Assembly: GCF_902459505.1 (NCBI RefSeq)
Contig: NC_047086.1
Span: forward strand, 113,449,670-113,513,669
Length of the DNA: 64,000 nucleotides
Direction: 5' to 3'
Source: Geotrypetes seraphini
Taxonomy: Eukaryota > Chordata > Amphibia > Gymnophiona > Dermophiidae
The stretch's first letter is position 1; the number at the start of each line of letters is the position of its first letter. The notes below the pieces were generated by a model. The model was not told the origin of the DNA and did not search any database. It saw nothing but the letters and a program-made list of their open reading frames with translations. Of the stretch, positions 31,558 to 42,336 are shown piece by piece. Position numbers and translations under genes: made by a program.

Positions 31558-32965
31558 CATAAGAACATAAGAATTGCTGCTGTTGGTCAGACCAGTGGTC
31601 CATCATGCCCAGCAGTCCGCTTACGAGGCGGCCCTTAGGGCAAAGACCATTGCCCTAACTCAGGGGTAGGCAATTCCAGTCCTTGAGAGGTTTACATGAT
31701 ATCCACAATAAATATGCATGAGATATATTTGCATCTCAAGGAGGCAGTGCATGCAAATCCATCTCATACATATTCATTGTGGATATCCTGAAAACCTGAC
31801 CTGGCTCCGGCTCTCAAGGACCGGAATTGCCTACCCCTAACTGAGTCTAGCCTTACCTGCGTATGTTCTGGATCAGCAGGAACTTGTCTAACTCTGTCTT
31901 GAATCCCTGGAGGGTGTTTTCCCCTTTAACAACCTCCGGAAGAGTGTTCCAGTTTTCCATCACTCTCTGGGTGAAGAAGAACTTCCTTACGTTTGTACAG
32001 AATCTATCCCCTTTTAACTTTAGAGTGTGCCCTCTCGTTCTCCCTACCTTGGAGAGGGTGAACAACCTGTCTTTATCTACTTAGTCTATTCCCTTCATTA
32101 TCTTGAACGTTTCAATCATGTTCCCTCTCTGTCTCATCTTTCCAAGGGAGAAAAGGCCCAGTTTCTCTAATCTCTTACTGTACGGCAACTCCTCTAACCC
32201 ATTAACCATCTTAGTCGCTCTTCTCTGGACCCTTTCGAATAGTACTGTGTCCTTCTTCATGTATGGTGACCAGTGCTGGATACAGTATTCCAGGTGGGGG
32301 ACAAACCATGGCCCAGTACAGAGGCATGATAACCTTCTCTGATCTGTTTGTGATCCCCTTCTTAATCATTCCAAGCATTCTGTTTGCCCTTTTTGCCGCA
32401 GTCGCGCATTGTGCAAATGGCTTCATTGACTTGTCGACCAGTACTCCCAAGTCTCTTTCATGGGGGGCCTCTCCGAGTACTGCACCAGACATCCTGTATT
32501 CGTGTATAAGATTTTTGTTACCGACATGCATCACCTTACACTTATCTATGTTATACCTCATTTGCCATGTTGCGGCCCATTTCTCGAGCGTGTATATGTC
32601 ATGTTACAGGTCTTCGCCATTTCTCGAGCGTGTATATGTTATGTTACAGGTCTTCGCAATCCTGTGTCTTCACTACTCTGAATAACTTCATATCATCTGC
32701 AAATATAATCACCTCGCTCATCATACCAATTTCCAGGTCATTTATAAATATGTTGAAGAGCACGGGCCCAAGCACCATACCCTACGGCACTCCACTTGTG
32801 ATGCCGAGTATTGTCCATTTCCTATCTGCCAATCAGTTTTTAATCCATGTGAGTATTTCACCCTCGATTCCATGGCTCGCAATTTTTCAAAGTAGTCGTT
32901 CATGTGGAACCTTGTTGAACGCCTTCTGAAAATCCAGATATATGATGTCGACCAGGTCACCCTTT
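31558..32965 (-). mobile_element. CR1 LINE, 3' portion
   Basis: The 3' end 'cataagaacataagaattgc' is at 31558. Minus-strand frames carry 'RMSGAVLGEAPHERDLGVLV', 'NRMLGMIKKGITNRSEKV' and 'RFCTNVRKFFFTQRVMENW'. There is a frameshift near 32300 and a short internal duplication at 32575-32660 (the segment with 'ctcgagcgtgtatatg' occurs twice). A hAT MITE sits inside at 31661-31838. The copy stops at 32965 where an L1 begins. Confidence 0.85.
31661..31838. mobile_element. Palindromic hAT-type MITE within CR1
   Basis: The ends 'caggggtaggcaattcc' and 'ggaattgcctacccct' are inverted copies. The sequence 'ccctaact' flanks both sides, consistent with an 8-bp target duplication with slight loss at the right end. 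CR1 sequence continues on both sides. Confidence 0.75.
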
Positions 32966-35700
32966 ACTTTGGAAGGAAGAGGGAATAAAATATTTGGGCA
33001 GATTCAAAAAACATTGGAAGAAACAATGACAGTAAATGAAAAATCTTTATTGCTGAAAGTCAAAGAAATGTGTGAGCATTGGAACCCAGTACATCTTTCT
33101 TGGTGGAGGAGAGTCCAAACCATCAAAATTATGATTTTGCCTGTGGTTTGTTACTAAATGAGTATGTTACCGGTTTATTTTCAAAGTTACTTTTATAAGA
33201 AATTAAATGGGATTCTTACAAAACTTATTTGGCTGGGTAAAACTGCTAGAATAGCCTTAGTATCTTTGCAAAAATCACACTCGGCCGGGGGGGGGGTAAA
33301 TTTTCCAAATTTTTATAGGTATCATCAAGCCTTGATTTTGCATCAGGGTATTTATTGGATCCTTGGTGAACTCATGGATAATCCACCGGACTGGCTGATA
33401 TTAGAGAGTCATCTCATGTCCCCATTACGTCTTAACCATATTTTGAGTATCAAGCTGCTTAGAATATATAAGGACAATAGTATTCTTCTTTCCACCTGGA
33501 AAACATTAAAATGTATTAATAATTTAACATCTACTCCAATACAACAATTCACGTCTTAATCTCTATGGTTAAATTCCAAGATACAAATCGGCGAGTCTAA
33601 AATCCAATGGAAACATTGGTTGCAGGCAGGCATACGAACTTAAGATGATGTGTTTCAGAATGGGAAAATGATAAATTTACTACAACTGCAACAATCATTC
33701 GGCATATCAGTCTCAAGCTTATAAATGGTTGCAGTTGAAACAGGCCATTCAGAAAGGGTTCCCTGATTGGTGAAATTTAAAAAATCTGTATAGTTTGCCG
33801 GGCTTATGTTTCCAGATACATTTGCAAGGGCACCAAGTGGTACAAATTAATATCTGAATATTTAAATAAAAAACAAACAACAAGCTTAAGAGACATTTGG
33901 AGCATTGAGTCAAAGCAGCAGATTTCTGCTACTCAATGGCCATGGATTTGGAGAATGAGATGTACAGCGTCAGCATCTATGAGACAAACCTGGCTCTTTG
34001 TGTTACATAGAATTTTTTGGACCCCAGTTCATTTGCAAATGTTGGATAGTTTAAAGTCTAATAGATGCTGGCATTGTCATCTTGAAGTAGGGACACTGGA
34101 TCATTTGTTGTTTTATTGTCCCTTGATACTCAATTTTTGGGAAATCAATATGGAGACAAATTAATATGATACTGGAAACTTCGATTCTGTTGTTCTACGA
34201 TGTGGTCATATATGGGACATTGTTGAAAGCTAAAAATCTATTAGACAGGTATAAAAGCAGAATTCTTATAATTATGACAGGAGTTGCCATGCAAATAATC
34301 ACCAGGAATTGGAAAAACTGGAACAGGCTAAACTTTTGGTGAACATAAGAACATAAGAAATGCCTCTGCTGGGTCAGACCCGAGGTTCATCATGCCCAGC
34401 AGTCCGCTCACGTGGTGGCCCAACAGGTCCAGGACCTGTGCAGTAATCTTCTATCTATACCCCTCTATCCCCTTTTCCAGTAGGAATTTGTCTAATCCTT
34501 TCTTGAATTCCAGTACCGTACTCTGCCCAATTACGTCCTCTGGAAGCGCATTCCAGGTGTCCACCACACATTGGGTAAAAAAGAACTTCCTAGTATTTGT
34601 TTTGAATCTGTCTCCTATCAACTTTTCCGAGTACCCTCTTGTTCTTTTATTATTCGAAAGTTTGAAGAATCTGTCCCTCTCTACTCTCTCTATGCCCTTC
34701 ATGATCTTATAAGTCTCTATCATATCCCCTCTAAGTCTCCTCTTCTCCAGGGAAAAGAGACCCAGCTACTCCAATATCTCAGCATATGACAGGTTTTCCA
34801 TACCTTTTATCAGACGTGTCGCTCTCCTCTGAACCCTCTCGACCAACGCCATATCCTTCTTAAGGTACGGCGACCAATATTGGACGCAGTACTCCAAATG
34901 CGGGCGCACCATTGCCCGATACAACGGCAGGATAACCTCTTTCGTTCTGGCTGTAATACCCTTTTTGATTATACCAAGCATTCTATTCGCTCTCTTAGGG
35001 GCCGCTACACATTGTGCTGTCGGCTTCATTGTCATGTCCACCAATACCCCCATGTCCCTTTCCTGGGTACTCTTATTCAATAATATCCCTCCCATTGTAT
35101 AGTTGTACCTCGAGTTTCTGCTCCCCACATGTAATACCTTACATTTCTCAACGTTGAACTTCATCTGCCATCTCGTCGCCCATTCTTCTAGTTTGTTCAA
35201 GTCCCTTTGTAATTCTTCGCATTCCTCTGTAGTCCGAGCTCCATTAAATAGTTTGGTGTCGTCCGCAAATTTTATTATCTCGCACTTCGTCCCTGTTTCT
35301 AAATCATTTATGAAGATATTAAATAGCAGCGGCCTGAATACCGAGCACTGTGGGACACCACTCGTGACCCTCCTCCAGTCGGAGTAGTGGCCCTTCACTC
35401 CTACTTTGTGTCAATGTTATAGATATGAAAAAATGAATTTGGAAATATTGGGACATAATAAAATATTTAAAGCAACATGGGGTCCATTAACTGAATTTGT
35501 TAAATCTGATTAATTGTATAAACCCTTAATTCCTACTTGACTCTCACACACATCCAGGAAGAGTGGGAGGGAGGGGGGAAAATAAATTTTGTATTATTAT
35601 TTGATTGGATGTAAGTGCTGTTCAATATATTACTTGTTTGTAAAAATTTTTGCACTTTGTACTCGAATTGAAAATCAATAAAGAATTTATTTTTTAAAAA
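32966..35700 (+). mobile_element. L1-type LINE 3' half, interrupted by CR1
   Basis: 32966-34340 encodes the distal ORF2 region: 'EHWNPVHLSWWRRVQTIKIM', 'ILPVVCY' and, after 33158, 'PNFYRYHQALILHQ'. A late piece reads 'RCWHCHLEVGTLDHLLFYCP', the C-terminal CCHC-type motif. The reading resumes at 35405 ('LCQCYRYEKMNLEI', 'ATWGPLTEFVKSD') and ends in a 3' UTR with AATAAA near 35680. A CR1 copy (34341-35404) separates the two. Several stops and frameshifts show that it is dead. Confidence 0.85.
34341..35404 (-). mobile_element. CR1 LINE inserted into the L1
   Basis: It carries a 210-codon frame (34766-35398) with 'VTSGVPQCSVFRPLLFNIF', 'FADDTKLFNGA' (catalytic FADD intact), 'RWQMKFNVEKCKVLHVG' and '[18 protein letters not shown]'. 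A second frame (34451-34723) covers the C-terminus, offset by a frameshift near 34750. The 3' end has 'cataagaacataagaaatgc'. L1 sequence is continuous across it. Confidence 0.88.
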
Positions 35701-35701
35701 G

Positions 35702-37110
35702 TATTTCACCATCTATTCCATGGCTCCCAATTTTTCGAAGTAATCGTTCATGTGGGACCTTGTCGAATGCCTTCTGAAATCTAGATATACAATGTTCACC
35801 AGGTCACCTTTGTCTATCTGCCTGCTTACTCCCTCGAAGAAGTGCAGCAAGTTCGTCAAGCAGATCTTCCTTTGTTGAAGCTTGCTGGCTGGTCCTCATC
35901 AGATTGTGTCCTTTATCAGCGCCTTTACCATCTTTCCCAGTACCGAGGTCTGACTCACTGGTCTGTAGTTTCCCAGATCTCCCCTCAAAGCTTTCTTGAA
36001 GATCGGCGTAACATTTGCCACTTTCCAGTCTTCCGGAATCCTTCCTGATTTGATCGACAGATTGGCTCTTAGTTGGAGCAGTTCAGCTATAGCTCCTTTC
36101 ATTTACTTGATTATCCTCGGATGGATGTCATCCGATACCGGGGATTTACCGCTTTTAAGCCTATCAATCTGCCTGCATACCTCTTCTAGACTGACCGTCA
36201 ACCCTTTCAGTTTCCAGTCTTCGTTTTCTGCGTATAGCCTGTCAGCTTCTGGTATGTTGTGTATATCCTCTTCGGTAAATACAGTCGCAAAAAAAGTGTT
36301 CTTTTTTTTTTAAATTGAAATCATTAATTCACTGTATAACTTATTTCATGATAAATACTAAAAGTATCAAAACACCTATAATAGCTACTATGTCTCAACC
36401 CTCCCATCCCACCCTCTTCCTCTCATCCATCCCAGTGGAAGGATGTGTGCAGGAGATTTATAGGATGTAAAAAAGAAAAAACTATGAAAAATCAGTAGGA
36501 CTATTTTTTGGGGTATTAATCCAGGTTTCGTACGTACCCCATATAGTGTTGTAATTATGTATCTGATTTCTCCTAAGAGCAGTCAATTTTGACATTTTTT
36601 GTATATATTGAACTTTGTTCAATAATACTCGGGGCCCCAGTAAATCTGGCTGTTTCCAAGCAGATGCCAGGATGTATCCATTTCTAATATTTCAGAGGCA
36701 GGGCAACTGGTCCCTTATTCAACAAGCAGCATTACATTGTCTTGGGAATGTCAACACCTAGTACTTCAATAAAGGAAATTACTTTATCCCAATAAATTTG
36801 TGCTTTAGTACAATACCACCAAATATGTTCAAAAGTACACACTTCTGCACATCCTCTCCAACATTTATCTGATCCTTTCCCATACATAGCATGCAGTCTT
36901 ATATCTGCAAAAAATATGTTCAGTTTCTCGGCGATGGCTTTGTCCTCCTTTAGCACACCCTTTATTCCATAGTCATCCAATGGCCCCATCGCTTCCTTCG
37001 CGGGTCGTTTCCCCTTAATATACCGAAAGAATGGGTTGAAGTTTTTTGCCTCTTTGACTATTTTTAACTCGTAGTCTCTTTTGGCCCCTCTTAGCACCTT
37101 ATAGCACCTG
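35702..37110 (-). mobile_element. CR1 LINE middle portion, split by an L1
   Basis: Pieces 35702-36301 and 36907-37110 encode 'KVANVTPIFKKALRGDLGNY' and the upstream linker with 'MGPLDDYGIKGVLKEDK' and 'AIAEKLNIFFA'. An L1 fragment sits between them. The left 130 bp covers the same CR1 region as 32830-32965, with about a dozen differences, so the two are separate copies. Confidence 0.8.
36302..36906 (-). mobile_element. L1-type LINE fragment inserted in CR1
   Basis: The minus-strand frame has 'GKGSDKCWRGCAEVCTFEH' followed by 'IWWYCTKAQIYWDKV', the L1 ORF2 C-terminal zinc-knuckle region. A T-rich 3' end lies at 36302. 15-bp flanking repeats at 36287-36301 and 36907-36921 (gcaaaaaaagtgttc and gcaaaaaatatgttc) agree at 13 of 15 bases. 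Confidence 0.82.
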
Positions 37111-37516
37111 CTTGTTGAACGCCTTCTGAAAATCCAGATATACAATGTTATACCCTTGTCTATCTGCCTGTTCACTCCCTCGAAGAAGTGCAGCAAGTTT
37201 GTCAAGCAAGATCTTCCTTTGCTGAAGCCGTGCTGGCTGGTCCTCATCAGATTGTGTTCGTCAAGGTGATCAATGATGCGGTCCTTTATCAGCGCCTCCT
37301 TCCTGATTTGATTGACAGATTGGCTATTAGTTGGAGCAGTTCAGCTATAGCTCCTTTCAGCTCCTTGATTACCATCGGATAGATGCCATCCAGTCCCAGG
37401 GATTTATCGCTTTTAAGCCTATCAATCTGCCTGCTTACCTCTTCTAGACTCGCTGTCAACCCTCTCAGTTTCCCGTCTTTGTTTCCTGCGTTTAGCCTGT
37501 CGGCTTCCGGTATGTT

Positions 37517-39453
37517 ACATAGAAACATAGAAGATGACGGCAGAAAAGGGCTACAGCCCATCAAGTCTGCCCACTCTGCTTACCCACCCCCTGTCTATGC
37601 CCTAATGACCCAATTTCCTTATCTTGACCCTCGTAGGGATCCCACATGGGTATCCCATTTATTCTTAAAGTCTGGCACGCTGTCTGCCTCGATCACCTGC
37701 ACTGGAAGCTTGTTCCAATGATCAACCACTCTCTCTGTGAAGAAATACTTTCTGGTGTCGCCATGAAATTTTCCGCCCCTGAGTTTGAGCGGGTGCCCTC
37801 TTGTGGCCGAGGGTCCCTTGAGAAAGAAAATATCATCTTCCACTTTGACACGTCCCGTGAGGTACTTAAATGTTTCGATCATGTCTCCCCTCTTCCTACG
37901 TTCCTCAAGAGTGTAGAGCTGCAATTTGTTCAGTCTCTCTTCGTACGAGAGACCCTTGAGCCCTGAGATCATCCTGGTGGCCGTCCATTGAACCGATTCA
38001 ATTCTGTGCACATCTTTACTGTAATGTGGCCTCCAGAATTGCACACAGTACTTGTGATACAAATGGATATGATTGGAAGACTGGAAGTTGTATTAGTAAC
38101 AATGACTGTTTAAGAAACCATTTGCCATTCAAAGGGGATTATAATACTGAATAACAACTTTCTTTTTTTAAAAGGGGAACTAGAGTTCAGAAAGATAACT
38201 TGCACCTGGCGAGCCAGATTTAGTCAAAACAGGATATGGATGATTCAATCGAGAGAAGGGGGGGAAAAAGACAGGATGTGCATAAATGGTTTGTGAACTT
38301 GTTTGTGATATGTTCATGTTTGAACACATAGACAAACCGGATCCTGACCATAATAATTTGAGCAATAAAGTGCCTAACTGGTTTGTGATATGTTCATGTT
38401 TGAGTGAACATGAACCGGATCCTGACCATAATTTGAGCATAAAAAGACAGGCAGAACTCAGTGGAATCGGGACTTCTCGGGACTTCTCCACTGCTGAAGA
38501 GCCGTGTGATGCTGATATGAGATGAATGCGCTGCCTCTGCTGTTTCGCTGGTCCTCCGATAACAGAGTGATGATATAATATATGGTAACAAATTATTGAT
38601 TCCTTACTGCATGATTTCATTATTATAAAATTGTATGAATAAACCTATATTATGCTTTCAGTCATCTGTGTATGCTATTAATTTTCCCAGTCAGAGAGCT
38701 GGTGAGGGGAAGGGAAAGTGGGATATAGCTTTACCCTAAGAATAATAGCAATACAGTACTCCAGATGAGGTCTCACCATGGCCCTGTACAACGGCATTAT
38801 GACTTCAGGCTTTCGGCTGACGAAACTTCTATTGATACAACCCAATATCTGCCTTGCCTTAGATGAAGCCTTCTCCACTTGATTGGCAGTTTTCATGTCT
38901 GCACTGATGATTACTCCTAAATCTCGTTCTGCTGAAGTCCTAGTTAAAGTTTCTCCGTTCAAGAAGTACGTCCTGCATGGATTTCCGCTTCCGAGGTGCA
39001 TGACCTTACATTTCTTAGCATTGAAGCCTAGCTGCCAGGTTGAGGACCAACTTTCCAATCTAAGCAGGTCCTGCGCCATATAATTCTGTAAACTGCATTC
39101 ACTTACTATATTACATAGTTTGGCGTCATCGGCGAATAGTGTTATTTTACCTTGAAGCCCTTGAGTCAGATCCCCTATGAATATGTTGAAAAGGAGTGGA
39201 CCCAGGACCGAGCCCTGCGGCACTTCACTGGTCACCTCCGATGTTTTAGAGAGGGTACCATTAACCACCACCCTCTGAAGTCTGCCACTCAGCCAATCAT
39301 TGACCCATGCAGTTAGTGTCTCTCCTAACCCCATCGATTCCATCTTGCTTAGCAGCCTGTGGTGTGGGACACTGTCAAAAGCTTTCCTGAAGTCCAGGTA
39401 CACGACGTCCAAAGACTCTCCCAAGTCCAACTTTCTTGTTACCCAGTCAAAGA
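37517..39453 (-). mobile_element. CR1 LINE, relatively young, hosting a solo LTR
   Basis: The 3' end has tandem 'tttctatg'-type octamers. The frame 38756-39430 reads 'VVYLDFRKAFDSVPH', 'SVLGPLLFNIFIGDL', 'ITLFADDAKLCN' (catalytic FADD intact) and 'RPHLEYC'. It continues after the solo LTR at 37619-38047 ('RKYFFTERVVDHWNKLPVQ', 'HVGSLRGS'). It is very similar to the copy at 62809-63757. The 5' truncation is near 'MDLGESLDVVY'. Confidence 0.88.
38053..38755 (+). mobile_element. Solo LTR (endogenous retrovirus-like)
   Basis: 703 bp starting TGT and ending ACA, flanked by a 5-bp target repeat gtact (38048-38052 and 38756-38760). CR1 sequence continues exactly on both sides. An 80-bp segment occurs twice in tandem (38301-38380, 38381-38455) like a U3 enhancer. 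A TATA-like 'gcataaaaag' lies near 38435 and AATAAA at 38638-38643, giving plus orientation. It is the relic of recombination between two LTRs of a lost provirus; the family is not identified. Confidence 0.85.
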
Positions 39454-39734
39454 TATGTTGTGTATATCCTCTTCGGTAAATACAGACCCAAAAAAAGTTT
39501 TCAGTATGTCAGGATGGCTTTGTCCTCCTGTAGCACTCCCTTTATTCCATGGTCATCCAATGGCCCCACCGCTTCCTTCGCAGGTCATTTCCCCTTAATA
39601 TATCGAAAGAATGGCTTAAAGTATTTTGCCTCCTTGGCTATGTTTTCCTTGTAGTCTCTTTTGGCCCCAAGCAAAAAACAAAAGGAATTAACCCCAAAAT
39701 ATCCACAAAGAAGAAAATCCAGAGAAAACAAAAA

Positions 39735-39800
39735 AAAACAACTCTGTGGAGTGACGATGTTCCTAGGAACATCATCACTCCACAGTTTTTTTTGGTTGTC
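39735..39800. repeat. Near-perfect palindrome of a dispersed repeat end
   Basis: 'ctgtggagtgacgatgttcc' is followed directly by its inverse, centred near 39767. The same 20-base end occurs singly at 20640. CR1 sequence ('tctcttttggcccc') occurs on both sides at 39656 and 39804, so this is an insertion with a short direct duplication of CR1. Confidence 0.7.
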
Positions 39801-39839
39801 TCTTTTGGCCCCTCTTACCGCCTTATGGCACCTGCTTTG

Positions 39840-40204
39840 ATGATGATTGTGCTTTTTCTAGTTTTCGTCTGTTTTTGACCTGGCAGGGAGGGGAGTCAGG
39901 ATGCAGAGCCTGGCAGGGAGAATTTGGTTCAGAATGGGTTTTTCTTGTTTTCTTCCTCTAAATCTAGGGTGCGTCTTATGGTCAGGTGTGTCTTATGGAG
40001 GAAAAAAAATACGGTAAGTCCAGAATTGCATTTCCTCTTATATTTTCCTTGACATGTTGTTCCAGGAAGCAATCGCCTACAGCATCCAGAAACTTCATCT
40101 CCCTACTGCAGCCGGAGGTGCCTAGGTTCCAGTTTATTTTAACAATGTATTTTTATAAAGATGAGGAAGACTTCTAAATATTTGTCTAAAGATTTCCATT
40201 TACT
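39840..40204. other. No recognisable gene
   Basis: Includes 'gggtgcgtcttatggtcaggtgtg', a motif resembling a DNA-transposon end near 39968. Nothing can be bounded. Confidence 0.3.
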
Positions 40205-40384
40205 TATGTTTAAGCCCGTTACAATAACGGGTGCTAGAGTAGATGTCTCTATGTCTGTTTTTTTGTTTTATTTGTCTCTCTCTCTCTCCCTGGACGCTGT
40301 CTGTCTGTCATTCTTTGTATCTGTGTCTTTCCGTGGTCCCCTGTCTGTGCATCTTTCTTTCTGTGTGTCTCCCTGGCCCCCCTG

Positions 40385-41100
40385 CTTGCCAAAGCAGCCC
40401 CCTTTCTCTCTCCCCCTGTTGTGCAATGCCTGCCTGCTTCGTGGCCCCCCTTCTGTTCCTCCCCCCGATTACTGTCTGCCCCAGCACACCCCTCCCTCCA
40501 AAGCAGCCCCCTTTCCCTCTTCCCCTGGCCCCGGTTGTGCCATGCCTGCCTGCTCCGTGGCCCCCTTCTGTTCCCCCCCCATGATTACTGTCTGCCCCTA
40601 GCACAACCATCCCCCCAAGTAGCCCCCTTTCCCTTTCCTCCTGTTGTGCAATGCCTGCTTTCTTCGTGGCCCCACTTTTTGTTCCTCACCCCGATTGCTG
40701 TCTGCCCCCAGCAAACGCCTCCCTCCAAAGCAGCCCCCTTTTGCTCTCCCTCTGGCCCCCTGTTGTGCCATGCCTGCCTGCTCCATGGCCTCCTTCTGTT
40801 CCCCCCATGATTGCTGTCTGCCCCCAGCACAACTCTCCACCCAAAGCAGCCCCCTTTTCCCCTGTTGTGCAATGCCTGCCTGCTCCGTGGCCCCCTTCTA
40901 TTCTTCCCCCATGATTGCTGTCTGCCCCCAGCACAACCATCCACCCAAAGCAGCCCCCTTTCCCTCTCCCCATGTTGTGCAATGCCTGCCATGCTTCATG
41001 GCCCCCCTTTTGATTGCTGTCTGCCCCCAGCACACCCCTCCCCCCAAAGCAGCCCCCTTTCGCTCTCCCTCTGGCCCCCTGTTGTGCCATGCCTGCCTGC
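40385..41100. repeat. CT-rich minisatellite, about 110-bp unit
   Basis: 'aagcagccccctttc' recurs at intervals of roughly 100-115 bases, about seven times. Units share 'gttgtgcaatgcctgcctgc' and 'attgctgtctgcccccagca'. The open frames here exist because the unit lacks stops in several frames; they are not genes. Confidence 0.88.
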
Positions 41101-41105
41101 TCGGT

Positions 41106-41321
41106 TCCTGCCGCCGCTGCTGCTCCTGTTCAAAGCGGCCTGCTTCGATGCACGGCCGGCTGTAGCGAACCTCGCAGGCTGCTCTCCATATGGTAGCATG
41201 TTCCTCTGACGCGATCGCATCAGAGGGAACGTGGTCCATGTGGAGAGCGGCCTGCAAGGTTCGCAACAGCCGGCTGCGAACCTCAGCAGGCCGCTTCAAA
41301 CAGGAGCGGCAGCAGTTGGTG
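41106..41321. repeat. Long palindrome
   Basis: Arms of about 107 bp face each other around 41213, with 'gcgatcgc' near the centre. The outer arms are 'ctgctcctgttcaaagcggc' and its inverse. Read on the minus strand, the palindrome is followed by the GA-rich form of the tandem array. This is the same order as in the hairpin plus GA-rich elements at 2697, 29528 and 52023. Confidence 0.8.
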
Positions 41322-41654
41322 CGGGAGGGGGGAGTCGTCGACATGTTCCCTACCCGACACTGCCGCCGCCAGCGCTGCTCCGCACCATCTTCATCTATCC
41401 TCACGTCTGATGCGCCATGCCGGCGCATGCGCTGAAGCCGCCGGCCACGGACGGACACAGCACTTGTCAGCTACCCACAGCCTCTTAAGTGCGCATGCGC
41501 GCTTAAGAGGATTATTATTATAGATGATGAAGGTAAGTATTTGTGGACAATATCTTCATATTTTCTGTAAAGTAAAATGGTGTTCCACCATAGATAAATC
41601 AATAAGGATGAGTTATCCTCCAATGTTGAACAATTAGTTTCAACGCAACAGAAA

Positions 41655-41800
41655 TTAACACCCCCTCCCCTTTTATAAAGCAGCATCAGGGTTATTTTAC
41701 TGCTGGCTGCAGTGGCAAAAGCTCCGGCACTCATAGGAATTCTATGAGTGTCAGAGCTTTTACCGCCATGGCCAGCAATTATAAAACCCTAAAGCGGCTT
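41655..41800. mobile_element. Foldback MITE
   Basis: The inner arms 'gcactcataggaattctatg' and their inverse, plus 'ccccttttataaagc' near the left edge, place it in the same broad family as 52778-52910 and 62367-62463. Confidence 0.55.
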
Positions 41801-42336
41801 CATAATATAGCATGTTTATCGGACACCTTTGTTGATAATGAGATGGATTTCCAAATGATATGTTTAAAATCTGGTGGCTCAGAAATATGTAGCATTTTAG
41901 AAATTTTTGACCAGATATCTGACCAGAATACAGAAATATTATTGCATTCAAATAAAGCACTGTAACTTACCGTAACAGATGTTATCCAGGAACAGCAGGC
42001 AGCTATTCTCACATATGGGTGACATCATCAGCGGAGCCCGGATGCGGAAGCTCGCAAGCAGACTTGCTTGAAGAAACTAGAAGTTTTGAGTCGACCACAC
42101 CGCGCATGCGCGAGTGCCTTCCCGCCCAGCATAGGGCGCGTCTCCTCAGTTCAGATAGCTAGTAGAGAAGCCAACCAGGGGAGGTGGGTGGGTTGTGAGA
42201 ATACTTGCCTGCTGTCCCTGGATAACACCTGTTACGGTAAGTAACTGTGCTTTATCCCAGGACAAGCAGGCAGCCTATTCTCACAAATGGATGATCTCCA
42301 AGCTAACCAGAATGGGATGTTGGGAGTGTTGGCAAT

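Larger units (their letters stand above)
37111..39668 (-). mobile_element. CR1 LINE pieces hosting a younger CR1
   Basis: 37111-37516 and 39454-39668 belong to one older CR1 region of the same subfamily as 35702-37110. They are split by the younger CR1 at 37517-39453. 'tatgtt' occurs at both edges. The older copy is rearranged, since 37111-37300 repeats a downstream RT segment out of order. Confidence 0.7.
40205..41526 (-). mobile_element. Unclassified element with end hairpins, large palindrome and minisatellite
   Basis: The left end has a short hairpin 'cccgttacaataacgggt' (40215-40233). The right end has a near-perfect palindrome 'cctcttaagtgcgcatg' with its inverse (41480-41510), then ATT repeats. 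Inside are a CT-rich tandem array (40385-41100) and a long palindrome (41106-41321). End hairpins without inverted termini recall Helitron-like elements, but I see no Rep/helicase gene. Classification is a guess. Confidence 0.45.

Noticed and set aside
40161-41458. Several long overlapping open frames on both strands
   Set aside because: They come from the 110-bp CT-rich tandem repeat, whose unit length and composition avoid stops. The protein is only a repeat of Ala/Pro/Cys or Gly/Gln-rich blocks.
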